Positions 1 to 6,478 of a stretch of DNA of 10,739 nt are shown here, piece after piece. The translations under genes and the position numbers were made by a program. Position 1 is the stretch's first letter, and each line of letters begins with the position of its first letter. The DNA comes from Pyrinomonadaceae bacterium (GTDB lineage: Bacteria > Acidobacteriota > Blastocatellia > Pyrinomonadales > Pyrinomonadaceae): assembly GCA_025937955.1 (NCBI GenBank), contig JAICQI010000127.1, positions 1 through 10,739 on the forward strand, written 5' to 3'. The notes under the pieces are model-generated. The model had not been told where the DNA came from and made no database searches. It saw only the letters and a program-made list of their open reading frames with translations.

Positions 1-77
1 CGGCCACCCGGGGCCCGCCGGGGTCCCCCCCCACTAATCTTTTCCCCCCGGGGCCCCCCGGTTCCCCCGCCCCTACA
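1..77. repeat. Degraded or poorly read REPIN-like palindromic repeat at the window edge
   Basis: The first 77 bases are runs of C and G that end in CCGCCCCTACA. The clear repeats elsewhere in the window also end in CCCCTACA, and GGCCACCC at bases 3-10 matches the inner end of a left arm. I read this as a fourth copy, beginning inside its left arm. The body is much more C/G-homopolymeric than the other copies, so it is either badly decayed or contains sequencing or assembly errors at a strong hairpin. No gene lies here. Seen: the shared right end. Inferred: membership of the family. Confidence 0.5.
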
Positions 78-142
78 GTTGAGACGGCAGGCATAAAATC
101 TTATTTGCCTTCGATCGATTTGTCGGTTATTAAGTCGTTGCA

Positions 143-1474
143 ATGGCTGAACGCATCTATCGCGATCCAGTTCACAACATCATCCGTCTGCAAACCGATT
201 CTGATGAAGGCGAGCTGATGATGCGATTGATCGATGCGGCCGAGTTTCAAAGATTGCGTCGCATTAAACAACTCGGCCTCGGTCTCTACACGTATCAAGG
301 CGCCGAACATTCTCGCTTCACGCACTCGCTCGGTGCTTTTCATCTCATGACGCGCGTGCTGGATCAATTAGGTGAAACTTACACGATCGATCCCGATGAT
401 CGAATTGCTGCACGTGCTGCCGCGCTGCTGCACGACGTGGGCCATGGCTCGTTCTCGCACGTGATGGAAAAGGTGCTCAACTTTCACCACGAACGATGGA
501 CCGTGCAAGTCATTCTCGACGAAGGCTCCGAAATCGGCGAGCTGCTCCGTTCTCACTCGAACGACTTGCCTGTGAAAGTCGCATCGATCATCGAAGGAAA
601 GTTTCAGCCGTCCGCGTTGGCCCAACTCGTCTCATCACAGCTCGACGTAGATCGCATGGACTACTTGCTGCGCGACTCACTCATGACCGGAGCTAAGTAT
701 GGTATCTACGATCTCGAGTGGATCATCAATGCGCTCGCCATCGACGAAGCAGCGGATCGCGTGTACGTGCAGGCGCGCGGGATCTACGCTGTCGAGGAAT
801 ATTTGCAAGCGCGCTATTACATGTTCCGGCAGGTCTACTTTCATCGCACGCTGCGATCGGCTGAAGCCGTGCTGCGCTCGATCATTCGTCGTGCTCTGCA
901 CCTGCTCGACAATGGCGAAGACGTTTGGCATGCGACCGGCACTGCTTTCGAGAAAATACTGCGGCGCGAGACGTTGACGATCAGCGATCACATGCAGGTG
1001 GACGACTCAGATTTTGTCTTTCATGTGAAGCAGTGGCAGAACTCGAGCGATCCCATTTTGAAAGATCTGAGTCGCAGGTTCATAGCACGACGATTGTTCA
1101 AAGCAATCGACCTCGATATGCCGTTGGACCAGCAGGCAGAGTTTCTCGCGAAGGCGAGGCAGGCAGTCGAGCGGGCGGGTTTCGATCCGGACTACTACTT
1201 CATCGAAGATCGCGCCAGCGACGTGCCTTACTACAGTTACTATCACAGCGAGAAGTCGGAACCCAAAACGCACATCTACGTGGAGAGTGGTTATGCCTCA
1301 CCACAGATCAGGGAAATCAGTGAAGTCAGCAACGTGGTGAAAGGACTTCAGCACGCGTACGAGCTGCACCGGGTATGTTTCCCGGCGGAAGCAAAAACGG
1401 AAGTCTATGAGCTGTATCATCGGGGCAGTCATAGCGGCCATAAAGAGGCACACAAAGCTTCGGTGCTTAGCTGA
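143..1474 (+). CDS. HD-domain phosphohydrolase, SAMHD1-like COG1078 family
   Basis: This 443-residue cytoplasmic protein belongs to the metal-dependent HD hydrolases related to SAMHD1 and dGTPases, so the likely substrate is a (deoxy)nucleoside triphosphate; the exact substrate is unknown. The opening ERIYRDPVHNII is typical of COG1078. The HD metal ligands are visible: His61 in HSRFTHSLG (56-64), His97-Asp98 in LLHDVGHGSFSH (95-106) and Asp168 in LDVDRMDYLLRD (167-178). HHE at 115-117 fits the catalytic histidine region. Length is normal for the family and all key residues are present, so the enzyme looks active. ATG 143 gives the family N-terminus directly, although no clear Shine-Dalgarno precedes it. 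The last 22 codons overlap the next gene, which suggests cotranscription with it. Family assignment is firm; substrate is not. Confidence 0.93.
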   Translation: MAERIYRDPVHNIIRLQTDSDEGELMMRLIDAAEFQRLRRIKQLGLGLYTYQGAEHSRFTHSLGAFHLMTRVLDQLGETYTIDPDDRIAARAAALLHDVGHGSFSHVMEKVLNFHHERWTVQVILDEGSEIGELLRSHSNDLPVKVASIIEGKFQPSALAQLVSSQLDVDRMDYLLRDSLMTGAKYGIYDLEWIINALAIDEAADRVYVQARGIYAVEEYLQARYYMFRQVYFHRTLRSAEAVLRSIIRRALHLLDNGEDVWHATGTAFEKILRRETLTISDHMQVDDSDFVFHVKQWQNSSDPILKDLSRRFIARRLFKAIDLDMPLDQQAEFLAKARQAVERAGFDPDYYFIEDRASDVPYYSYYHSEKSEPKTHIYVESGYASPQIREISEVSNVVKGLQHAYELHRVCFPAEAKTEVYELYHRGSHSGHKEAHKASVLS

Positions 1475-2348
1475 AGCGTTTGTACTCTTTGCGCTGCTAT
1501 GTGGCATTGCAAAAGCGCAGGCGCAAACGAGCCAGCGCCCGCTTGTGAGTGTGTTGGACTTCGGCGCTCAACCGGTCGCCAGGCAAGCGGCGGAAACGCT
1601 TCGCGAGCGACTTCGTTCCAGCAGTGAGTTGAACGTGGCCGATGCTGACTTGAGTCGCGCCGCCGCAAGAGGGATTGGCTATTCAGGTTCGCTGAATCTC
1701 ACCGCGAGTGAGGCGCGCGATCTGGGCGCAGCTCTAGCCACCGAGTTTTTTATCATTGGCGATGCACAGACGCTGCGGCGTTCGTCGTTCCAGGCGCCGG
1801 TGTATTATGAATCGTACTGCTCCATTTTTCTGGTGAGCGCGCGCACCGGTAAACTGGTTTTCTGGGATCGGCCAAGCTTTGAAAATTCCGAGGCAACCAG
1901 AGCGGAATCGCAGTTGTCTCAACATCTCTCAGGCGACGCTTTCACTCGCCGTCTGATCGCAGTCACCAGGAAAGCCCACGAAGACGAACGAGTGCAGCGA
2001 ACATTGTTGCCGAATACCGCCGAAGTCGTGATCGAGGAAGCGCCTGAAGACGAAAAGACCGCTGAGGTTCAGGGCGTTCGCTTGCCCCGTCCTTACCGGC
2101 GATTGCGACCTCACTATCCCGACACCGCGGCTCGCGCCGAAGCGGAAGCCACCGTGGACGTGGTTGTTGATGTTGGAGCCGACGGTGAAGTAGGTGAAGT
2201 ACAGGTTGTTCGTTGGGCCGGCTTCGGGCTCGACGAGTCAACGGTTGCAACTGTTCGTCAATTGCACTTCTTCCCGGCAATGAGGAACGGAACGCCGATA
2301 CCAATGCGCGTGCTGCTGCGCTACAACTTTCGCAAACCACCGAGGTAA
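1407..2348 (+). CDS. Exported protein with C-terminal TonB domain and unassigned N-terminal domain
   Basis: This is a 313-residue protein. Residues 1-40 look like a signal peptide or N-terminal anchor: a basic stretch KRHTKLR (13-19), a hydrophobic core to about residue 34, and an AKAQA-type cleavage site. Residues 45-200 form an alpha/beta region starting PLVSVLDFG. It resembles the periplasmic 'find a lipoprotein partner' folds (CsgG/LpoB/TolB-N like) but I cannot name a family. A short acidic linker (about 206-221) leads to a TonB C-terminal domain (about 225-311; PRPYRRLRPHYP, VDVGADGEV, FFPAMRNGTPIPM). TonB-C domains pass energy or force to outer-membrane proteins, but this one lacks the proline-rich spacer of classical TonB. 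No other ATG, GTG or TTG lies before the hydrophobic core, so the start at 1407 and the 68-bp overlap with the HD gene are forced. The peptidase gene follows 3 bp later. Confidence 0.82.
   Translation: MSCIIGAVIAAIKRHTKLRCLAEAFVLFALLCGIAKAQAQTSQRPLVSVLDFGAQPVARQAAETLRERLRSSSELNVADADLSRAAARGIGYSGSLNLTASEARDLGAALATEFFIIGDAQTLRRSSFQAPVYYESYCSIFLVSARTGKLVFWDRPSFENSEATRAESQLSQHLSGDAFTRRLIAVTRKAHEDERVQRTLLPNTAEVVIEEAPEDEKTAEVQGVRLPRPYRRLRPHYPDTAARAEAEATVDVVVDVGADGEVGEVQVVRWAGFGLDESTVATVRQLHFFPAMRNGTPIPMRVLLRYNFRKPPR
2342..2345 (+). promoter_or_regulatory. Shine-Dalgarno for the S41 peptidase gene
   Basis: GAGG sits 6 nt before ATG 2352 and overlaps the last codons of the TonB-C gene. This indicates coupled translation of the two genes and fixes the peptidase start. 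Confidence 0.6.
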
Positions 2349-2351
2349 TAA

Positions 2352-3710
2352 ATGGGAAGAAAAGCCAGTCGACTCGTTCGCGTTCTAGTTCTCCTACTTA
2401 CGGTTGGGGCGTTTTGTAGGGGCGGCACTCTGTGGCCGCCCGTCGCACATGCTGGGCGCGAAACGGGCGGCCACGAAGTGCCTCCCCTACAGCCGCTCGC
2501 TGTTAGCGATGACTCCTCACTTGTTTCGACAGCTACGGTCGAAGGACGCCTCGCAGTCTTCGACGATGTTTGGGAAACGATTCAGGAGCGCTATTACGAT
2601 CCGGCGTTTCACGGCATCGACTGGCAAGCAAAACGCGCAACCTTTCGCCCCGTAGCCGCACGAGCCGCAAACACGCACGAGTTTTACGACGTCCTGCGCC
2701 AGATGATCGCTTCGTTGAAAGATGCTCACACGCGCGTCTATTCACCTGATGAAAAGTTTGATTGGTGGAGCCCGCGCTTCGTAACCGTCGGTTTGACTGT
2801 TCGCGAAGTGCAGGGCGCGCCGACAGTGATTCACATCGACCCGAATTCTGCTGCCGCCAAATCCGACATTCAACAAGGCGACGTGATCGTCAGTATCGAC
2901 AATCTTCCAGTTGCCGAGTTCATTGCTCAGCGAATGCGATTGGCAGGCTTAGCAAATGACAGTGACTATCGGTTTCGCACTGTCGCCACACTTTTCGACG
3001 GCATGGCAGGCACAACAGTCAAAGTCGGTTGGACCACGCGTAACGGAAAACAGAAGTCAGCAGTACTTCAGCGTTACTGGAGTCAACGGCAGTTAGGCTT
3101 CAACAACCAGCGCAAAGGAAAGATTGCAGTGCTCAGAATCGATGCGTTCACGCAGAGCGTTGCGCTCGATTTCTCGAAAGTCTTGCCGCAAGTGTTGGAA
3201 GGCGCTGAAGGCATCATTCTTGATTTGCGCGCGAACGGCGGCGGTGACGCTGAGGCGATGGCTGACGTGGCGTCGCTCTTTCTCGACGACGGAACGAACC
3301 TCGGTAAATTTGCCGATCGTTCCGGAGCATCGTTTGAGCTGCAAACTTTTTCGAAACGCTTGTGGCGTATTCCCGGTTTGTTGCCGACCAAACTTCCGCT
3401 CGTTGTGCTCACGAGTGAAAACACCTCCAGCGCCGCGGAGATCCTTGTGGCGACGTTGCAAGCGAAACGTCGCGCGCGCGTGATCGGAACGGAAACGTGT
3501 GGCTGCGTTTTGGCGATTCGAAACCGGCATGCGCTGCCGGATGGCGGTGTTTTGGACGTCAGCGAGTTTGACTATCGGACCGCGGGCGGCGTCCGCCTTG
3601 AAGGAGTAGGCGTGAAGCCCGACAAAGTAACCCACCTCACGCGCGCGGACATTTACTCACGCCACGACCGCGCCTTCGATCTCGCAAAAAACACTCTTGC
3701 ATCTTTGTAG
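2352..3710 (+). CDS. Exported S41-family (C-terminal processing/tricorn-like) serine peptidase with REPIN-encoded insert
   Basis: This 452-residue protein probably acts in the periplasm. GAGG at 2342-2345 lies 6 nt before ATG 2352 and supports this start. Residues 1-21 form a basic, hydrophobic signal peptide. Codons 22-47 are translated from a palindromic repeat and are foreign to the family; they happen to include an AHA sequence (32-34) that could serve as a cleavage site. Then come an N-terminal helical region (VFDDVWETIQERYYDP, 69-84), LKDAHT (122-127), a PDZ-like region (about 143-235, with SDIQQGDVIVSID) and the S41 core. ILDLRANGGG (289-298) and NTSSAAEIL (357-365) carry the likely nucleophile Ser360. 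At the place of the CtpA/Prc catalytic lysine there is Cys385 (ETCGC), so a tricorn-like Ser/His arrangement using His126 is more likely. The stop codon TAG 3708-3710 lies inside a second repeat. The family is clear; the substrate is unknown. Confidence 0.9.
   Translation: MGRKASRLVRVLVLLLTVGAFCRGGTLWPPVAHAGRETGGHEVPPLQPLAVSDDSSLVSTATVEGRLAVFDDVWETIQERYYDPAFHGIDWQAKRATFRPVAARAANTHEFYDVLRQMIASLKDAHTRVYSPDEKFDWWSPRFVTVGLTVREVQGAPTVIHIDPNSAAAKSDIQQGDVIVSIDNLPVAEFIAQRMRLAGLANDSDYRFRTVATLFDGMAGTTVKVGWTTRNGKQKSAVLQRYWSQRQLGFNNQRKGKIAVLRIDAFTQSVALDFSKVLPQVLEGAEGIILDLRANGGGDAEAMADVASLFLDDGTNLGKFADRSGASFELQTFSKRLWRIPGLLPTKLPLVVLTSENTSSAAEILVATLQAKRRARVIGTETCGCVLAIRNRHALPDGGVLDVSEFDYRTAGGVRLEGVGVKPDKVTHLTRADIYSRHDRAFDLAKNTLASL
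2415..2491. repeat. REPIN copy 1, translated in frame within the S41 peptidase gene
   Basis: A 77-bp palindromic pair. The left arm, 2415-2441, begins TGTAGGGGCGGC; the right arm, 2465-2491, is its inverse and ends CCCCTACA. I count 24 of 27 positions complementary between the arms. Each arm can also fold on itself (GGGCGGC against GGCCGCCC). The 5' GTAG next to a hairpin is the mark of REP sequences recognised by RAYT (IS200-like Y1) transposases, and two inverted REPs form a REPIN. The repeat plus one base makes 26 codons (Cys22-Gln47) with no stop. Confidence 0.85.
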
Positions 3711-3783
3711 GGCGGCACTCCGTGGCCGGCCCAGCCTTGCCAGCCTCTCGGCTGGGGTGGCCACGGAGTGCCACCCCTACAAA
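3704..3783. repeat. REPIN copy 2, providing the stop codon of the S41 gene
   Basis: This palindromic pair runs TTTGTAGGG to CCCTACAAA, 80 bp with flanks and 76 bp from TGTAG to CTACA. The left arm lost one G relative to the other copies. The right arm is 3754-3781. The spacer has its own compact hairpin: CCAGCC 3740-3745, loop TCTC, GGCTGG 3750-3755. The TAG of the left end (3708-3710) terminates the peptidase gene. No T-run follows on either strand, so it is not a typical intrinsic terminator. The next gene starts 24 bp beyond it. Confidence 0.9.
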
Positions 3784-3807
3784 AATCCTCTATGATGCTT
3801 CGCGATT

Positions 3808-5037
3808 ATGCTCTACTTGTCGCAAGTGTTAGGTCGGCCGATACGCGACCTCGAAGGCGAGCGTGTGGCCACGGTCAAGGATGTTATCGTGCGTCTCGGC
3901 GCCGACGATCATCCTCCGGTCACGGGTCTCGTGGCACGCTATCGCCGTCGGGACTTCTTCCTGTCGCGCTGGCGCATCACTGAGTTGAATCAACACGGCG
4001 TGCGGCTGAACTCAGACATTCTCGACTTACGTCCATTCGTCCGTCGCGAAAGCGAAGTCCTGCTGGCGCGTGACGTGCTCGACAAACAACTCATCGATGT
4101 CGACGGCAAACGAGTAGTTCGCGTCAACGATGTTCAGATCATCGAAGCCGCCGGCGACTGGCGCGTGACCGGCGCGGACGTGAGTCTCCAGGGCCTCTGG
4201 CGACGACTCGCGCCGGCCGGATTCGCGGGCACGAAAAAACCTGTCGAGGTGCTCGACTGGGCCGACGTCGGATACCTCGCCACCGACGCAGCGACAGTTC
4301 AGTTGAAATCTTCCAGCGACAAGCTCGCGCGTTTGCATCCGGTCGAGATCGCACGCCTCGCAGAAGCGCTCTCCTATCATCACGGCTCGGAAGTGGTCGA
4401 ATCACTCGACGACGAAACCGCTGCGGAGACACTCGAGGAGATGCCCGCCGAGCGCCAGGCAAAGATACTCGGCGACATGGACCAGGAGCGCGCCGCAGAC
4501 ATTCTCGAATGGATGTCGCCTGACGAAGCAGCCGACGTGCTCGGCGATCTTCCGGAAGAGAAGGCGGAAGAGTTGCTAGGCTTGATGGAGCATGACGAGC
4601 AGGCTGACGTTGCCGAGTTGCTTCCTTATGAAGATGACACTGCCGGCGGCTTGATGACGACGGAGTTTGTCACGCTGCCGCGCGCACTGACAGTCGGCGA
4701 AGCACTCGCACGCTTGCGCGAGATGGCGGAAACGCCAAACATGATCTATTACCTCTACGTCGTCGAAGAGGAGAACTCGTGGAAGCTGCTCGGCGTAATT
4801 GCGTTGCGGAGTTTGATACTGGCGGATCCGTCGATGCCGCTGGAAGACGTGATGCGAACTGAATTTCAGCGAGCCGATCCAGGCGAGCCGGCGCGAGAAG
4901 TGGCGCAGCGAATTGCTGAATACAATCTGCTGGCGCTTCCTGTAGTCGATGAGGCAGACGATATACTCGGCATCATCACCGTAGACGACGCGATGGAGAT
5001 TCTTTTGCCGAAAGATTGGCGCAAAATCCGTGTATGA
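3808..5037 (+). CDS. Soluble PRC-barrel / MgtE N-domain / CBS-pair protein (putative Mg2+-sensing partner of the transporter)
   Basis: This 409-residue protein is predicted to be cytoplasmic, with no membrane segment. In order it shows PRC-barrel 1 (about 3-75; SQVLGRPIRDLEGERVATVKDV), PRC-barrel 2 (about 84-158; LARDVLDKQLIDVDGKRV), an MgtE N-terminal superhelical domain (about 174-275, repeated amphipathic units such as ERAADILEWMSPDEAADVL) and the MgtE linker motif YEDDTAGGLMT (274-284), then two CBS motifs (about 285-345 and 350-403). In MgtE these cytosolic domains bind Mg2+ and close the channel. Here the MgtE membrane domain is absent, and the next gene encodes an NRAMP-like permease instead. 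I infer that this protein senses Mg2+ (and perhaps nucleotides through CBS) and controls that permease. The start at ATG 3808 is bounded by an in-frame TGA at 3793; the Shine-Dalgarno is weak. Domain calls are firm; the partnership is inferred. Confidence 0.88.
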   Translation: MLYLSQVLGRPIRDLEGERVATVKDVIVRLGADDHPPVTGLVARYRRRDFFLSRWRITELNQHGVRLNSDILDLRPFVRRESEVLLARDVLDKQLIDVDGKRVVRVNDVQIIEAAGDWRVTGADVSLQGLWRRLAPAGFAGTKKPVEVLDWADVGYLATDAATVQLKSSSDKLARLHPVEIARLAEALSYHHGSEVVESLDDETAAETLEEMPAERQAKILGDMDQERAADILEWMSPDEAADVLGDLPEEKAEELLGLMEHDEQADVAELLPYEDDTAGGLMTTEFVTLPRALTVGEALARLREMAETPNMIYYLYVVEEENSWKLLGVIALRSLILADPSMPLEDVMRTEFQRADPGEPAREVAQRIAEYNLLALPVVDEADDILGIITVDDAMEILLPKDWRKIRV

Positions 5038-5060
5038 AATCCGTGAAAATCTGTGGCTAA
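5024..5060. repeat. Three-unit AAATCYGTG repeat ending in GTGGCTAA
   Basis: AAATCCGTG occurs at 5024-5032 and again at 5037-5045, and AAATCTGTG at 5047-5055, followed by GCTAA. The first unit encodes the last codons of the MgtE-like protein, and its stop TGA (5035-5037) lies between units one and two. A similar phrase pattern follows the transporter gene at 6415-6446. It looks like a degenerate dispersed intergenic repeat. I see no function for it. Confidence 0.6.
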
Positions 5061-5089
5061 ATAAAACCGTATGAAGGATGACCCTCCAA

Positions 5090-6409
5090 ATGGCGGAACC
5101 GAGCGCAGCAGTTCGAGCTGCCGGACGGCGTTTAGTGCGTCGTGGCGCTCTCGGTGTGCGCCAAACAGTCGCACGCCGGAAGCGACTGCTGATGTACCTC
5201 GCCATCCTCGGTCCGGGAATGATTACGGCGAACGCCGGCAATGACGCCGGTGGTATCGCGACCTTCGCCTCGGTGGGCGCAGACTTCGGTTATTCACTTC
5301 TCTGGCTTCTCATTCCAATCACAATCAGTCTCGGCATTGTCCAGGAAATGTGTGCTCGCATGGGCGCAGTCACGGGCAAGGGTTTGGCGGATTTGATCCG
5401 CGAGCGCTTCGGCGTCAGGTGGACTGCTTTGATCATGCTTGCGCTGCTGGTCGCCAACGCCGGCGTGACTGTTTCAGAGTTTGTTGGTATTGCGGCAGCT
5501 AGTGAGCTCTTCGGTGTCTCACGCTACATCTCTGTTCCCTTGGCGGCGATCCTCGTCTGGACGCTGATCGTGAAGGGATCTTACAAACGGGTCGAGCGCG
5601 TGTTTCTGCTGATGTCGCTCGTGTTTCTCGGCTACATCGTTTCCGCTTTTCTTTCGCGACCTGATTGGAGCGCAGTCGCCGTCGGCTTAGTGAAGCCCGA
5701 GTTCAAACTCGAGCACGCGTTTCTCTTCACGTTTGTGGCTGTAGTGGGTACGACTATCTCGCCGTACATGCAGGTGTACGTCCAATCTTCAGTTGTTGAA
5801 AAAGGGATCACACCTGAGAATTATGCAAAAACAAAAATAGATGTCTGGGTGGGCACGATCTTCGCGATTCTCATCGCCTTCTTCATCGTCGTTTCAACCG
5901 CAGCAACGCTTCACAAAGCCGGCATCGAGGTCTCGAGTGCGGCTGATGCCGCTCACGCGCTGCGACCGCTCGCTGGGAGATATGCGGAGACGTTGTTTGG
6001 CATCGGGCTTTTTGCAGCTTCGATGCTGGCGGCGGGAGTCTTGCCGCTGGCGACAGCCTATTCCATAAGCGAGGCGCTTGGTTTTGAGAAAGGTGTTTCC
6101 CGTAGCTTCCGCGAGGCGCCGATCTTTCTGGGCACGTTTACGTTTCTGGTTGCGGTCGGCGCGGCGATCGCGATTGTGCCAAACCTGCCGCTCATTAGAG
6201 TGTTGCTCGTGACGCAAGTGATCAATGGACTGTTACTTCCTTTCGTCCTATTCGCCATCCTCAAGCTGGTAAACAATCGCGAGCTGATGGGCCGCTACGT
6301 GAATGGACCACTCTACAATGTCGCCGCCTGGCTGACCGCGATCGTCGTCACTCTTTTGTCACTGCTATATATATTGAGCACTCTCTTCCCGAGCCTCCTG
6401 CGTTTTTAG
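5090..6409 (+). CDS. NRAMP-like (SLC11-related) divalent metal transporter, non-canonical metal site
   Basis: This inner-membrane permease of 439 residues has about 11 hydrophobic segments, the NRAMP count. I prefer ATG 5090: AAGGA at 5074-5078 lies 11 nt upstream, whereas for the in-frame ATG at 5078 the same purines abut the start. Helix 1 reads GPGMITANAGNDAGGI (41-56). Aspartate 52 matches the conserved Asp of canonical DPGN, but the Asn position is Gly55. Helix 6 reads VVGTTISPYMQVY (218-230), where canonical proteins have an MPH motif, so the metal-binding Met is replaced by Ser224. Loss of the Asn and Met ligands is characteristic of NRAMP-related groups that move harder ions such as Mg2+ rather than Fe2+/Mn2+. 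The preceding MgtE-type sensor gene, 52 bp upstream, supports Mg2+ or Mn2+. The fold is firm; the substrate is inferred. Confidence 0.88.
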   Translation: MAEPSAAVRAAGRRLVRRGALGVRQTVARRKRLLMYLAILGPGMITANAGNDAGGIATFASVGADFGYSLLWLLIPITISLGIVQEMCARMGAVTGKGLADLIRERFGVRWTALIMLALLVANAGVTVSEFVGIAAASELFGVSRYISVPLAAILVWTLIVKGSYKRVERVFLLMSLVFLGYIVSAFLSRPDWSAVAVGLVKPEFKLEHAFLFTFVAVVGTTISPYMQVYVQSSVVEKGITPENYAKTKIDVWVGTIFAILIAFFIVVSTAATLHKAGIEVSSAADAAHALRPLAGRYAETLFGIGLFAASMLAAGVLPLATAYSISEALGFEKGVSRSFREAPIFLGTFTFLVAVGAAIAIVPNLPLIRVLLVTQVINGLLLPFVLFAILKLVNNRELMGRYVNGPLYNVAAWLTAIVVTLLSLLYILSTLFPSLLRF

Positions 6410-6414
6410 TAAAT

Positions 6415-6446
6415 CCTTTTTGCGCCTTTTGTGCTTTTTTGTGGCT
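6415..6446. repeat. Three-unit CCTTTTTGCG-type repeat ending in GTGGCT
   Basis: Three tandem degenerate units follow the transporter gene: CCTTTTTGCG (6415-6424), CCTTTTGTG (6425-6433) and CTTTTTTGTGG (6434-6444), then CT. The unit length (about 10), the GTG unit ends and the final GTGGCT parallel the repeat at 5024-5060. The T-runs could weakly aid transcript ending, but no stem precedes them. Confidence 0.5.
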
Positions 6447-6478
6447 CGATTTGGTGATAAAAGAATGGGTCGAAAACC

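Noticed and set aside
79..106. Promoter TTGAGA-N16-TTATTT before the HD gene
   Set aside because: Both boxes are weak and the match is no better than expected by chance in this short AT-richer leader.
2409..2417. Lipobox (GAFC, residues 19-22) making the S41 peptidase a lipoprotein
   Set aside because: Phe before the Cys does not fit a lipobox, and the Cys comes from the inserted repeat.
3704..3783. REPIN copies as intrinsic terminators
   Set aside because: The stems are strong, but neither strand has a T-run directly after the hairpin, and the family structure with GTAG ends explains the palindrome better.
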